A stretch of DNA of 64,000 nucleotides from an uncultured Aquimarina sp. (GTDB lineage: Bacteria; Bacteroidota; Bacteroidia; Flavobacteriales; Flavobacteriaceae): the NCBI GenBank assembly GCA_947497175.1, contig CANMFM010000004.1:434001-498000 (forward strand), written 5' to 3'. Below the pieces are notes generated by a model, which saw only the letters and a list, made by a program, of their open reading frames with translations, made no database searches and had not been told where the DNA came from. The position numbers were made by a program, and so were the translations under genes. Position 1 is the stretch's first letter. Each line of letters begins with the position of its first letter. This document shows positions 53,002 to 62,604 of the stretch, piece by piece.

Positions 53002-54108
53002 TTAAAAATCAAATCGTAATTGTATGATCTCTACCTCTTCTTTCTCCTTTTTCTTTTCATTTTTCTTACCTGTATTCAAATTCGAAAGTGAAATCCCTAA
53101 TAATCGTACAGAATTTTTCATTGTATCCTGATACAACAATTCTTTTGCTGTTTCTAACAGAATGGAAGCCTCATTTACAAAATAAGGCAGGGTCTTACTT
53201 CTCGTTTGCAATGTAAAATCACTGTATTTAATCTTTAACGTCACTGTTCTACCTGCTACCTTGCTTTGTTTTAACCTTTTCTGAAGTTCCTCGGCAATAT
53301 TTTCTAACCGCTCAAGCATGTAGATTTCAGATGCTATATTTTCGCTAAAGGTACGTTCTGCCGCTAAAGATTTACGTTCTCTATTGGGTTTTACTTCACT
53401 TAAATGAATCCCTCTTACAATTCGATAATAATGTCCCCCGGATTTCCCGAAATGTTGTGTAAGAAATTCTTCAGATTTAGATTTCAAATCTTTACCGGTA
53501 TAAATTCCCATTTGATACATTTTGGCTTGGGTTACTTTGCCCACACCATAAAATTTTTTGACATCCAAATCCTCTAGAAACTCAACTACCTCTTCTGGAT
53601 TTACGGTTTTTTGTCCGTTTGGCTTGTTATAGTCACTGGCTACCTTGGCCACAAATTTATTGATTGATATTCCTGCAGAAGCCGTTAAACCTACCTCATC
53701 AAAAATACGCTGTCGTATTTCCTGAGCAATTAAAGTTGCACTGGGGTTTCCCTTTTTGTTGTCGGTTACATCAAGATATGCCTCGTCTAATGACAGTGGC
53801 TCTACTAAATCGGTATAGTCAAAAAAGATTTTTCGTATTTGAGTTGATATTTCTTTATAGCGATCAAACCTGGGACGCACAAACATTAAATCCGGGCACA
53901 GTTTTCTTGCCGTAAATCCTGGCATGGCGGATCGCACTCCAAATACACGCGCTTCATAACTCGCAGCGCTTACAACTCCACGTTTGCCTCCACCTCCTAC
54001 GGCTAGGGGTTTGCCTCTGAGTTCTGGATTATCCATTTGCTCTACCGAAGCGTAGAACGCATCCATATCAACGTGAATGATTTTTCTATGTATCTCAGGT
54101 TCTTCCAC
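53002..54108 (-). CDS. dinB: DNA polymerase IV (Y-family)
   Basis: 368 residues, usual length. HVDMDAFYASVE with metal ligand Asp14, LSLDEAYLDVT with Asp108-Glu109, HhH region VKKFYGVGKVTQAKMYQMGI, little-finger domain SLAAERTFSENI onward. Translesion synthesis. The tail NTGKKNEKKKEKEEVEIIQL then RFDF ends with a probable beta-clamp-binding motif (Q-L-R-F-D-F). Confidence 0.97.
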   Translation of the reverse strand: MEEPEIHRKIIHVDMDAFYASVEQMDNPELRGKPLAVGGGGKRGVVSAASYEARVFGVRSAMPGFTARKLCPDLMFVRPRFDRYKEISTQIRKIFFDYTDLVEPLSLDEAYLDVTDNKKGNPSATLIAQEIRQRIFDEVGLTASAGISINKFVAKVASDYNKPNGQKTVNPEEVVEFLEDLDVKKFYGVGKVTQAKMYQMGIYTGKDLKSKSEEFLTQHFGKSGGHYYRIVRGIHLSEVKPNRERKSLAAERTFSENIASEIYMLERLENIAEELQKRLKQSKVAGRTVTLKIKYSDFTLQTRSKTLPYFVNEASILLETAKELLYQDTMKNSVRLLGISLSNLNTGKKNEKKKEKEEVEIIQLRFDF

Positions 54109-54165
54109 ATGACAAAAATAAAGGATATTCCTAATAATTGCTTTATATAAAAAAACATAATACTA

Positions 54166-54903
54166 TTAACGATAAGCCGTGAAGAGTACGACTATTCCTT
54201 CATTGTTGATATCTGCAGGTAAAATATTAGGCGTTACTCCTGTATTGGTGATAGTACCATTAGTATAGGTGATACTAATAGAAAAACCATCGGTCGTAAA
54301 CGAAGTGATACTCCCGGATATACTCCCCAAAAAATTTCCGTTTTGATCACCGTATCGTAATCCTATAGCATTGGTACTTGATGCAAAACGCGAAATATCA
54401 TTAATCGAATTTCCATGCGAACCTATGTAAATTACTTGTTGGTTAATAGTTCCTCCATCTTGTCTGGCAAACCCATTCATGGTACCAAATGAGTTACGAA
54501 TACCTCTGTCATTATTAACGCTACCGTTATCTCCATTGATATCAAAATCTTCAACATTGGCATGAGCCACAAAAGTTACCGAAGTAGGTCGAAAAGGAAC
54601 TCCGGAAATAGTAATTACACCAGCTGCAGATATTTGAAAGGCACCAACATAAACATTCCCCGTGGTGAGCATCTCCTGCCATCCGGTATTTGTGAACTCA
54701 TATACCCGATGGGCATCCGTGTCATAAACTAAAGACCCTTCCTGAGCTCCTGTGATAGCAATTCTATCTGCTGTAGTTGCCGCTGGTAATCCCATGAGCG
54801 AGTTTGCATCAATTTGAGAGTACGTTTTAGCATGAAAATGAAAAAAAAGACATAGTAATAGTAAATGCAATATGCATTTTGTAGCTTGGGGTAAGTTTTT
54901 CAT
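54166..54903 (-). CDS. Secreted protein, tail-fibre-like N-terminal repeat
   Basis: 245 residues. Signal peptide (about 1-30, AKTYSQ cleavage region). The segment GLPAATTADRIAITGAQEGS then LVYDTDAHRVYEFTNTGWQE is a motif repeated in many flavobacterial surface proteins. The remainder is strand-rich, Asn/Gly/Ser/Thr-rich, without Cys. Function unknown; probably cell-surface or secreted. No T9SS sorting domain is seen. Confidence 0.75.
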   Translation of the reverse strand: MKNLPQATKCILHLLLLCLFFHFHAKTYSQIDANSLMGLPAATTADRIAITGAQEGSLVYDTDAHRVYEFTNTGWQEMLTTGNVYVGAFQISAAGVITISGVPFRPTSVTFVAHANVEDFDINGDNGSVNNDRGIRNSFGTMNGFARQDGGTINQQVIYIGSHGNSINDISRFASSTNAIGLRYGDQNGNFLGSISGSITSFTTDGFSISITYTNGTITNTGVTPNILPADINNEGIVVLFTAYR

Positions 54904-54974
54904 ATAGGGGTAATTTTAAAAACTTAAATTAAAATCAGAATCAATTTTTATACAATGTGTTTACATTTGTTTTG

Positions 54975-54991
54975 TTACGGTTTTACCGTAA
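54975..54991. promoter_or_regulatory. Inverted repeat in a divergent intergenic region
   Basis: TTACGG (54975-54980), 5 nt, CCGTAA (54986-54991), between the secreted-protein gene and the divergent NAD(P)-binding gene; possible operator. Confidence 0.3.
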
Positions 54992-55028
54992 ATATAAAAA
55001 AACTTAAGCAATCTAAAAGCATAGATTT

Positions 55029-55694
55029 ATGAAAACTGCCATCATACTAGGCGCAACAGGATTAACAGGAGGGATTTTATTGCAACAACTCGTACAGGAT
55101 GATCGATATACCAAAATCAAACTTTTTTCCAGAAAACGTGTAGACCTATCTCATCCTAAAATCGAAGAATATATTATAGATATGCTCGAGTTAAGAGATT
55201 CTGCACATAATTTTACGGCCGATGACGTATTTTGTTGTATTGGTACTACCGCTTCAAAAACTTCGAGTAAAGAACTATATCACGAAATAGATTATGGAAT
55301 ACCGGTAAGTGCTGCTCGTCTTTGTAAAACCAATAAAATTGGGGTTTTTATAGTAATTTCTGCCTTAGGGGCTGATGCAAATAGCTCTATCTTTTATAAC
55401 CGGACTAAAGGAGAAATGGAAGAGGCTGTTTTAGAATTTGATATTCCAAAAACTCATCTTTTGCAACCTTCACTTATTGGCGGAAAAAGAGAAGAAAAAC
55501 GACTGGGCGAATATTTCTTTAAGATCCTGATGAAAGTTATAAATCCTTTATTACTGCGGCCTCTAAAAAAATACCAAACTATAAGTCCTGAAACAATCGT
55601 TTCAGCAATGGTTTGGTTAGCAAATCATGATTTTAGAGAAAAAAGAATAGTCTCTGATAAAATAAAACAAATTGTAAATCAAAATAGTCTTTAA
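55029..55694 (+). CDS. NAD(P)-binding protein, HTATIP2/Fmp52-like atypical SDR
   Basis: 221 residues. ILGATGLTGGILLQQLVQD (6-24) is the NAD(P) motif GxTGxxG; DDVFCCIGTTASKTSSKELY and VISALGADANSSIFYNRTKG, EMEEAV correspond to the conserved CLGTT and SSxGAxxxSxxxYxxxKGE(M/v)E of this group. Reductase activity is likely; the substrate is unknown. The neighbouring CYTH gene begins 32 nt later. Confidence 0.88.
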   Translation: MKTAIILGATGLTGGILLQQLVQDDRYTKIKLFSRKRVDLSHPKIEEYIIDMLELRDSAHNFTADDVFCCIGTTASKTSSKELYHEIDYGIPVSAARLCKTNKIGVFIVISALGADANSSIFYNRTKGEMEEAVLEFDIPKTHLLQPSLIGGKREEKRLGEYFFKILMKVINPLLLRPLKKYQTISPETIVSAMVWLANHDFREKRIVSDKIKQIVNQNSL

Positions 55695-55726
55695 AAACTA
55701 TAGTCTCAGTCTTCAATTAATACCTT

Positions 55727-56194
55727 ATGATCGAAATAGAACGCAAATTTCTGGTTACTTCTGAAACCTTTAAAAATGCAGCCCACAAAAGTACAAGAAT
55801 TGTACAAGGGTTTCTCAATACCGATCCAGAACGAACGGTTCGAATTAGAATTAAAGGCGATGAAGCTTTTGTTACCGTAAAAGGAATAGGTAACACGTCT
55901 GGCACTTCAAGATTTGAATGGGAAAAACCAATTGAAGTACAAGAAGCTGAACAATTACTTCTTTTGTGTGAGCCAGGAATCATTGAAAAAATCCGTTTTG
56001 AAATTATATCTGGCGATCATATTATTGAGGTCGATGAATTCTTTGGAGATAATGCAGGACTAATCATTGCAGAAATCGAACTACGTGACGAAAACGAATT
56101 TTTTCTAAAACCTAAATGGCTAGATACAGAAGTTACTGGAGATTCTAAATATTATAATTCACAATTAAGTAAAAACCCCTTCTCATTATGGTAA
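55727..56194 (+). CDS. CYTH domain protein (triphosphate tunnel metalloenzyme)
   Basis: 155 residues. MIEIERKFLV is the EIERKF start; TDPERTVRIRIKGDEAFVTV, KGIG, EWEKPI and IEVDEFFGDNAGLIIAEIEL supply the alternating charged residues of the tunnel. Substrates of the family are inorganic triphosphate, nucleoside triphosphates or thiamine triphosphate. Confidence 0.95.
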   Translation: MIEIERKFLVTSETFKNAAHKSTRIVQGFLNTDPERTVRIRIKGDEAFVTVKGIGNTSGTSRFEWEKPIEVQEAEQLLLLCEPGIIEKIRFEIISGDHIIEVDEFFGDNAGLIIAEIELRDENEFFLKPKWLDTEVTGDSKYYNSQLSKNPFSLW

Positions 56195-56330
56195 AAAAGT
56201 AAAGCCTTTAGGTTATAAACTTTGATTCTTATCCTTTTAAATTCTTTAACAAAAAAGTAACATACAACTTTGGTAAGGCAGAAATCGTGAACACGTCTAA
56301 GCAACCTTATTATTAACCAAAATTAAAATT

Positions 56331-57236
56331 ATGTTACACAAATCTAAAAGATCTCTAATTGGGATCATGCTCTTTATGTGCTCATTTTTAACTCTTTCTG
56401 CACAAATCCCGGTTAACGGTTTTTATCCTGAAAAAAACACCTTAACCGTAGCTCCGAGTTTTGCTTATAAAAGTTTTGATCAGTTTTATCGTGGTTCAAC
56501 ATTGTCAGAAGGAAATCCGGCAGGTTTAGGAGAAATTTCATCATCCATTATATCTATCTATGGTCAATATGCCATTCTGGATTGGTTATCTTCTACCGTT
56601 ACCTTGCCATACATACAAATTGAAAGCGAAGACGGGGTTCTTGATCCGGTTCAACAAGTTGACCAAGTCGATGGCGTGCAAGACTTAGGCATTTTTGTGA
56701 AAGCCCGGGTTTATGAAAAGAAATTTCAAAACACTTCAAAAGTAACCATTGGCGGGGCAACAGGGGTTACATTTCCTGTTGGTGATTATGAAGGTGCAGG
56801 TGTACTTTCTTTAGGGAATCAAGCAACTACGGTTAATGGATCAGCCATTGTACAATATACATTACCCATACATATTTTTACCGAAGTACAATTAGGCTAT
56901 AGTTTGCGTAATAGCGGTAATTTTGATATCCCTAATGCAATATTGTACAGTGCGAAAGTTGGATTTTATAACAAATTTCTTTACCTACATGCCAAGTTAG
57001 ACATTCAAAACTCAATGTCTGGCCTGGATATTGGATCTCCAGAGTTTGGCGCTGCCGGAGGTGCTGCTATTTTACCAGAAACTGAAGTAGATTACACCAA
57101 TCTGACCTTTGATTTTTATGTTCCGGTGTACAAACATTCTTTAGGGGTTTCTGCAAGTTACGGAACCACTCTTGATGGGAGAAACTATAGCAAAGAATCC
57201 GGGTTCGCCTTTGGATTGGTCTACACCGCCAGATAA
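56331..57236 (+). CDS. Outer-membrane beta-barrel protein
   Basis: 301 residues. Signal peptide (about 1-25, ending LSAQ). The chain has about ten or twelve amphipathic strands with aromatic ends and finishes in GFAFGLVYTAR. Transporter (MetA-pathway of phenol type) or generic porin-like annotation is usual for such proteins; I would not go further than outer-membrane barrel. Confidence 0.75.
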   Translation: MLHKSKRSLIGIMLFMCSFLTLSAQIPVNGFYPEKNTLTVAPSFAYKSFDQFYRGSTLSEGNPAGLGEISSSIISIYGQYAILDWLSSTVTLPYIQIESEDGVLDPVQQVDQVDGVQDLGIFVKARVYEKKFQNTSKVTIGGATGVTFPVGDYEGAGVLSLGNQATTVNGSAIVQYTLPIHIFTEVQLGYSLRNSGNFDIPNAILYSAKVGFYNKFLYLHAKLDIQNSMSGLDIGSPEFGAAGGAAILPETEVDYTNLTFDFYVPVYKHSLGVSASYGTTLDGRNYSKESGFAFGLVYTAR

Positions 57237-57264
57237 ATACATAGTATACATCCTTAATTTATCT

Positions 57265-57300
57265 TAAACACCATCAAATTAGTATATTTGATGGTGTTTA
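57265..57300 (+). terminator. Terminator/dyad overlapping a -7 box
   Basis: A 14-bp perfect stem, TAAACACCATCAAA (57265-57278) and TTTGATGGTGTTTA (57287-57300), 8-nt loop. TATATTTG (57283-57290), a -7 box for the next gene, spans the loop and right arm, so terminator and promoter overlap. Confidence 0.6.
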
Positions 57301-57318
57301 CCATTAAAATATAGGATT

Positions 57319-57843
57319 ATGTATACCACTAGTTCATCATTCTTTCTTAACGTATGTATCATCACTACCATACTTGTACTTGTTTCTTGCCAAAAATCAG
57401 TAGAACAGAATCCCGAAAAAGAGACTGAAATCAAAACAGAAGAATCCAAAAAACCTTCTGTTCAAGCAATTAAAGAGCAATTACAAAAAAATGGTTTTAA
57501 GACCTTTGATTATATCGATAAGCAAAGTGGTGATACTATAGTTATGCAACAGTATTTTATCGCTTTCTTAAAACGTGGTCCAAATCGTTCTCAAAACAAA
57601 CAAGAGACTGATAGTTTACAAAAATTGCATCTAGCGCATTTGGGAAGAATGTATAACGAAGGATATGCCGATATTTCCGGACCTTTTGGAGATGACGGGG
57701 ATATTCGAGGCATTACTATTTATAATACTCCCAATCAAAAAATGGCAGACAGTCTTGCTAATATGGACCCAATGGTCAAAGCAGGTCGTTTAATTATCGA
57801 AATTCATCCCTGGTGGGCTGCTAAGGGATTTCCTTTGAGATAA
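57319..57843 (+). CDS. YCII-like lipoprotein
   Basis: 174 residues. Lipobox LVSC with Cys24; Lys/Glu-rich linker (about 25-50); then a YCII-like alpha/beta domain: MQQYFIAFLKRGPNRS, LHLAHLGRMYNEGYADISGP, ADSLANMDPMVKAGRLIIEI, HPWW. The His/Asp pair (AHL...DP) is kept. Lipoprotein YCII proteins are found in flavobacteria; no reaction known. Confidence 0.82.
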   Translation: MYTTSSSFFLNVCIITTILVLVSCQKSVEQNPEKETEIKTEESKKPSVQAIKEQLQKNGFKTFDYIDKQSGDTIVMQQYFIAFLKRGPNRSQNKQETDSLQKLHLAHLGRMYNEGYADISGPFGDDGDIRGITIYNTPNQKMADSLANMDPMVKAGRLIIEIHPWWAAKGFPLR

Positions 57844-57855
57844 CGTGAGAATGCC

Positions 57856-59277
57856 TTAAAAATATTTTAGTGTTATATCAACCAACCGTTGTTTCAGTTT
57901 GGTATACGGTGGAGCCATAAATTCTATCGCACTAGGCAACTTTTGATGCAATACAGATCGTTCATTTGTAAATTCTAAAAACCCATAATGCCCTCTTGAT
58001 TTTCCGATACCGCTATTGTTTATCCCTCCAAAAGGTAAATTAGGATTTCCTACATGTACAGCAGACATGTTTATGCATGTGCCTCCGGCGCTAGTATTTT
58101 CGATGAAGTATTTGATGTTCTTTTTATTTTGGCTGTATATATATAACGCCAATGGCTTTTCTTTGGAATTAATAAGATCGACAACCTCTTTTCGATCTTT
58201 ATAGGTAATGACAGGAAAAATAGGTCCAAAAACTTCATACTTCATCAAATCAGAATCCAAGGGTACATTTTCGACTAAGGTGGGTTCAATATAATTTTCT
58301 GGTTCATATAATGTTCCTCCATAAGCAATTTTTCCACCTTGTTCCAAACTGTTTTCAAGATATCCTTTTAGCCTCAAAAAATGCTTTGAGCTTATAATTC
58401 TGAGATAGTCAGAGGATTTCATTATGTCTTCTCCGTAATGTTTGGTAATTTGTTGCCCCATACTTTGTATAAACTCTTCTTTTTTACTTTCATGTATAAT
58501 GGCATAGTCAGGGGCGATACATATTTGGCCTGCGTTTACAAATTTGGCCCATGCAATTCTAGGAACAATAGCTTTAATATTTGCTGTTTGATCAATAATT
58601 GTAGGAGATTTACCCCCCAACTCAAGCGTTACGCTTGCCAAGTGCTTTGATGCAGCAGCCATCACGATTTTACCAATATCAGGAGCACCTGTAAAAAAGA
58701 TATGATTAAATTTCAGGTTGAGTAATGCGGTAGAAACCTCAACCCCCCCTTCGACTACAGCTATTTCTTTTTCTTCAAAGGTTTCAGAAACTATGCTCTT
58801 AAGTATAGCTACCGTATGTGAGGTAAATTCTGAAGGTTTAAGAATTACTGTATTACCAGCAGCGATTGCCGAAACCAACGGAGCAAACAAAAGCTGCATG
58901 GGATAATTCCAGGGAGCGATAATAAGGCTCATCCCTTTCGGTTCATACTGAATCCAGGAAGACGAGCCTATCATTGTAATTGGTCGTGCCACTCGTTTTG
59001 GCTTCATCCATCGTTTAAGATGTTTTGAAGCAAACTTGATTTCCTGAAGTACAGGGTAAATTTCGGTTAAATCAACTTCTGCTGCAGGTTTTCTGTAATC
59101 TTTCCACATTGCATCTTGCAATTCTTTTCGAAAAGTAAAAATTGTATCACGAAGCCTCGTTAATTTTTGAATACGTTCTGAAGCCGTGGTTTTACCTATG
59201 GCGAGATAGTGAGACTTCTGCTGAGCATAAATCCCTTCGATTACCGAAATTTTTGTTTCATTAAATTGAGTGGCCAT
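57856..59277 (-). CDS. Aldehyde dehydrogenase, class 3-like
   Basis: 473 residues. Catalytic Cys253 (NAGQICIAPDY), general base Glu219 (TLELGGKSP), NAD-loop FTGAPDIGK. Short N-terminus and C-terminal hydrophobic tail (MAPPYTKLKQRLVDITLKYF) mark the ALDH3 group, which oxidises medium- and long-chain aldehydes and often attaches to membranes. Last gene of the acyl-CoA operon (28 nt after the ACAD-SCP2 gene), so it could feed fatty aldehydes into it. Confidence 0.95.
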   Translation of the reverse strand: MATQFNETKISVIEGIYAQQKSHYLAIGKTTASERIQKLTRLRDTIFTFRKELQDAMWKDYRKPAAEVDLTEIYPVLQEIKFASKHLKRWMKPKRVARPITMIGSSSWIQYEPKGMSLIIAPWNYPMQLLFAPLVSAIAAGNTVILKPSEFTSHTVAILKSIVSETFEEKEIAVVEGGVEVSTALLNLKFNHIFFTGAPDIGKIVMAAASKHLASVTLELGGKSPTIIDQTANIKAIVPRIAWAKFVNAGQICIAPDYAIIHESKKEEFIQSMGQQITKHYGEDIMKSSDYLRIISSKHFLRLKGYLENSLEQGGKIAYGGTLYEPENYIEPTLVENVPLDSDLMKYEVFGPIFPVITYKDRKEVVDLINSKEKPLALYIYSQNKKNIKYFIENTSAGGTCINMSAVHVGNPNLPFGGINNSGIGKSRGHYGFLEFTNERSVLHQKLPSAIEFMAPPYTKLKQRLVDITLKYF

Positions 59278-59305
59278 AATTGCTATATAGAATTTTCAAA
59301 CCGTC

Positions 59306-60811
59306 TTAAGAAAATAAGGATTGCAATTTCATTGCTACAGACATGTCTCCTTTAATTTTTATCTTCCCTCCCATTACCGCCGACATAGGATTAAGCTCTC
59401 CTTTAGTCAACGCTACAAAATCATCAAAGGACACATCTACCTGGCAATCGGCATCTTTATCTTCTGTTGAAACTTTATTTTTATCTCCTGTACCATCAAT
59501 ATAAAGTTGTTCTTCTCCAAAATTAAACTTTAACGTACTGTCTAAGGTATCTGCTTGTTCTGCTTTGGACTGTATCCCTTGTAGTACGTCTTCTAATTTA
59601 CTCATAATGTTACTGTTTTTGTTATTTGTATTAGTATTCGAATTATTATTTGCTTCTTTATAAGAAACATCATCAATAATCATTTTTGCTATGATTTCTC
59701 TCATGATTTCTGATGTTCCTCCTCCAATAGTGCCTATGCGGCTATCCCGAAACATTCTTGCTATTTTAAAATCCTCTATATACCCATATCCCCCAAAAGA
59801 TTGCAAACATTGAGTCATGGTTTTATCCGATAATTCGGTTGCCAGAAGCTTTGCCATTGAACATTCTTTAACTGCATATTTGCCATCATTATTCAACCTG
59901 GAACAATATAGAACAAATTGTTTACAGGATTCTATTTCTGATGATAGTTGTGCCATTCTATGTCGTAATACCTGGAACTTATTGATGGGTCTCCCAAATG
60001 CTGTTCTTTCTGACATATATTGCAAGGTATAGCTCATCGCAGATTCGCATGCAGCATACCCCATAACAGCACCAACTAATCTTTCTACCTGCAATCCTCC
60101 CATAAGATAATAAAACCCTTGTCCTTCTTCTCCTATGAGATTTTCTTTCGGAATTTTTACATTATCAAATGCCAGCTCTGCAGTATCTGAAGCATGCCAT
60201 CCCAATTTTTTTAATTTTGTTTTACTAACCCCTTCTTTATCAAGATCAACTACCAGTAAACTTACACCATCGGGACCTGCCTTAGGATCAGTTTTAACAA
60301 CGCATACCACAAAATCTCCATAAACGGCATTCGTAATAAATGTTTTAGAACCATTAACTATATAATGATCTCCTTCTAACACAGCGGTTGTTTTTATATT
60401 AGCAACATCTGATCCTGCAGTAGGTTCTGAGATCCCAATACAGCTAATAGTTTCGCCAGAAATAATGCCAGGAAGGTATTTTTCTTTTAATTTTTGTGAT
60501 CCATACTTTACTATATACGGCCCCGACATATATTGTACTACCGCTTGTGTAATGGCAAAACCTCCAGAAAATACTTTAGCAATTTCTTCACAAAAGACAA
60601 CATCATAAAAGAAATCGAGATTTGATCCTCCAAATACTTCGGGGTATGAAAGTCCTAAAAATCCCATATCACCCATTTTTTTCCATACTTCTCTGGGGAT
60701 ACGTTGATCTTCTTCCCATTGGTCCATGTTGGGTATTACTTCTTTTTGCAAAAAAGCCTTTAGACTTTGCCTAAATAATTCATGCTCTTCTGTAAAATAA
60801 TAACTGTTCAT
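59306..60811 (-). CDS. Acyl-CoA dehydrogenase fused to SCP2 (sterol-carrier) domain
   Basis: 501 residues. Residues 1-385 are an acyl-CoA dehydrogenase: CIGISEPTAGSDVANIKT (FAD/substrate loop), ERLVGAVMGYAACESAM, QSFGGYGYIEDFKIARMFRD, and GGTSEIMREIIAKMI at the end. About 386-402 is an Asn/Ser/Thr linker (NNNSNTNTNNKNSNI). From Met403 (MSKLEDVLQGIQSK) to 501 is an SCP2 domain with its final M.GK.KI.GD...A. An ATG at 59605 would start the SCP2 as a separate 99-residue protein. Same operon as the larger acyl-CoA dehydrogenase (12-nt gap). Confidence 0.9.
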   Translation of the reverse strand: MNSYYFTEEHELFRQSLKAFLQKEVIPNMDQWEEDQRIPREVWKKMGDMGFLGLSYPEVFGGSNLDFFYDVVFCEEIAKVFSGGFAITQAVVQYMSGPYIVKYGSQKLKEKYLPGIISGETISCIGISEPTAGSDVANIKTTAVLEGDHYIVNGSKTFITNAVYGDFVVCVVKTDPKAGPDGVSLLVVDLDKEGVSKTKLKKLGWHASDTAELAFDNVKIPKENLIGEEGQGFYYLMGGLQVERLVGAVMGYAACESAMSYTLQYMSERTAFGRPINKFQVLRHRMAQLSSEIESCKQFVLYCSRLNNDGKYAVKECSMAKLLATELSDKTMTQCLQSFGGYGYIEDFKIARMFRDSRIGTIGGGTSEIMREIIAKMIIDDVSYKEANNNSNTNTNNKNSNIMSKLEDVLQGIQSKAEQADTLDSTLKFNFGEEQLYIDGTGDKNKVSTEDKDADCQVDVSFDDFVALTKGELNPMSAVMGGKIKIKGDMSVAMKLQSLFS

Positions 60812-60823
60812 TGTAGTACTTTT

Positions 60824-62602
60824 TTAAATTTTGTATTTATTTTCCTGGATAAAATGGGTTGCAATTGCTCTTCTATCTTCAATAATATTATGGACTGGTA
60901 ACTGAATTAGCCTGTTGATAGCTTTTAGTGTTGTTGATGCTGTATCCTCTTTTGTTGTAGCAAAAACGACTTCTTTTGCTGCTATTTTGAGGTGGTCTGC
61001 TACGGCATGCATATATATTTTACACATTGCCTCTCTGATGTCTTGGTTTTGGTTTTTACATTTAAGCGTTCTCAGCAACACACCCTCTAACGTATATACC
61101 TGAGTAATGATATCTGACAGCCGAGATAGTACTTCTTGCTCCTCTTGAATTGCTTGTTGAAATTTATGCATCGCCTGCCCACTAACCAGGATAGCCGATT
61201 TTTTACAATTATCTAAAAAATGGAGGGCAAATTCGCCAAATGGTTTAGTGCTATTAGCAGGGATCAGATTTCCGGATTGCAAATCCTGAAAAGCTTGCAG
61301 AGCAGATTGCATAAGTGGCAATTTTCCTTTAAGAGCATATTTCATTATTGTACCCGGTATCACTAATCGATTGATTTCATTCGTTCCTTCATAAATCCTG
61401 TTACCTCTAATATTTCTATAATGAATAGAGATTTCACTATCGCCAGAGAATCCCATTCCACCATGCATTTGTAAGGCTTCATCAACTACAAACTGTTCTA
61501 TTTCTGATCCAAAAACCTTTATTATAGAACACTCTGCGGCAAACTCTTGCGCTACTTGCTGTTTGGCTTTTAGTGGTTCTATCCCTTCCGCTATAAATTC
61601 ATCATAAAGATTATCCATATCCCCCGCCAATCTATTCCAACCTGATTCTATTGCATAAATCTTTGTGGCCATTTTGGCTATCTTTTCTTGAATTGCTCCA
61701 AAAGAAGATATTGGTTTTTTAAACTGGATTCTTTGATTGGCATATTGCACACCTAATCGAAACGCTCTTTTTCCAATCGCCGATCCTGCTATACCGATCA
61801 TGAGTCGTCCCATGTTGAGTGCATTCATAGCAATTTTGAATCCCTTATTCCTTTCTCCCAAGAGATTTTCTACTGGTACTTTTATATCTTCAAAAAACAC
61901 CTGTCTAGTTGATGATCCATGAATACCCAACTTATGTTCTTCTACACCTAATTTTACGCCCCATTCTTTTTCTACGATGAGGCAGGATAAATTCTCATCA
62001 TCCTCGATTTTACAGAACACTGAAAATATATCAGCAAAACCAGCATTGGTAATCCACATTTTCTGACCATTTAAAATATAATGTTTACCATCGTCACTTA
62101 AAACAGCTTTAGTCTTGCCCGAATTTGCATCAGATCCGGCTCCTGGTTCTGTTAAGCAGTAGGAGCATTTTAATTTGGCGGAAAGAATATAATCTAGGTA
62201 CTTTTCTTTTTGTGCTTTGGTACCATAGAATAGGATGGTATTGACTCCTAAGCCTCGTTGTACTCCCAATGTTTGTGAGAAAGAAAAACTATCGGACATA
62301 ATCTCTGAAGCTGCCAGGTCAGTTTTGATATCGCATCCCATACCTCCAATACTTTCGGGTACAGAAATTGCCAAAAAACCTAATTCGCCAAGTTTTTCTA
62401 ATATACTAGGGGTGATTTCAATCCCGTCTTTACTATCAAAGGTTTGTTTTAGAGGCTCTATTTCTTTATTTATAAAATCACGTATTGCCCCTCTGAGCAT
62501 ATGTTGTTCTTCGGTATAATCTTCGGGAGTAAAAACAGTGCTTGGATCACTTGTTTTGATCAAAAACTCACCCCCTTTTATTATGTCTAGTTTAGAGTTC
62601 AT
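60824..62602 (-). CDS. Acyl-CoA dehydrogenase, long form
   Basis: 592 residues. CYCLTEPGAGSDANSGKTKA, GQKMWITNAGFADIFSVFCK, QMHGGMGFSGDSEISIHYRN, IYEGTNEINRLVI are the family motifs; the 190-residue C-terminal extension is that of the VLCAD/ACAD9-like group, common in Bacteroidota. Very likely FAD-dependent alpha,beta-dehydrogenation of an acyl-CoA. 3 nt behind the SDR gene. Confidence 0.95.
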   Translation of the reverse strand: MNSKLDIIKGGEFLIKTSDPSTVFTPEDYTEEQHMLRGAIRDFINKEIEPLKQTFDSKDGIEITPSILEKLGELGFLAISVPESIGGMGCDIKTDLAASEIMSDSFSFSQTLGVQRGLGVNTILFYGTKAQKEKYLDYILSAKLKCSYCLTEPGAGSDANSGKTKAVLSDDGKHYILNGQKMWITNAGFADIFSVFCKIEDDENLSCLIVEKEWGVKLGVEEHKLGIHGSSTRQVFFEDIKVPVENLLGERNKGFKIAMNALNMGRLMIGIAGSAIGKRAFRLGVQYANQRIQFKKPISSFGAIQEKIAKMATKIYAIESGWNRLAGDMDNLYDEFIAEGIEPLKAKQQVAQEFAAECSIIKVFGSEIEQFVVDEALQMHGGMGFSGDSEISIHYRNIRGNRIYEGTNEINRLVIPGTIMKYALKGKLPLMQSALQAFQDLQSGNLIPANSTKPFGEFALHFLDNCKKSAILVSGQAMHKFQQAIQEEQEVLSRLSDIITQVYTLEGVLLRTLKCKNQNQDIREAMCKIYMHAVADHLKIAAKEVVFATTKEDTASTTLKAINRLIQLPVHNIIEDRRAIATHFIQENKYKI

Positions 62603-62604
62603 AA

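Noticed and set aside
58016..58906. Plus-strand frames inside the aldehyde dehydrogenase gene
   Set aside because: Antisense shadows of a well-supported gene; no motif, no promoter.
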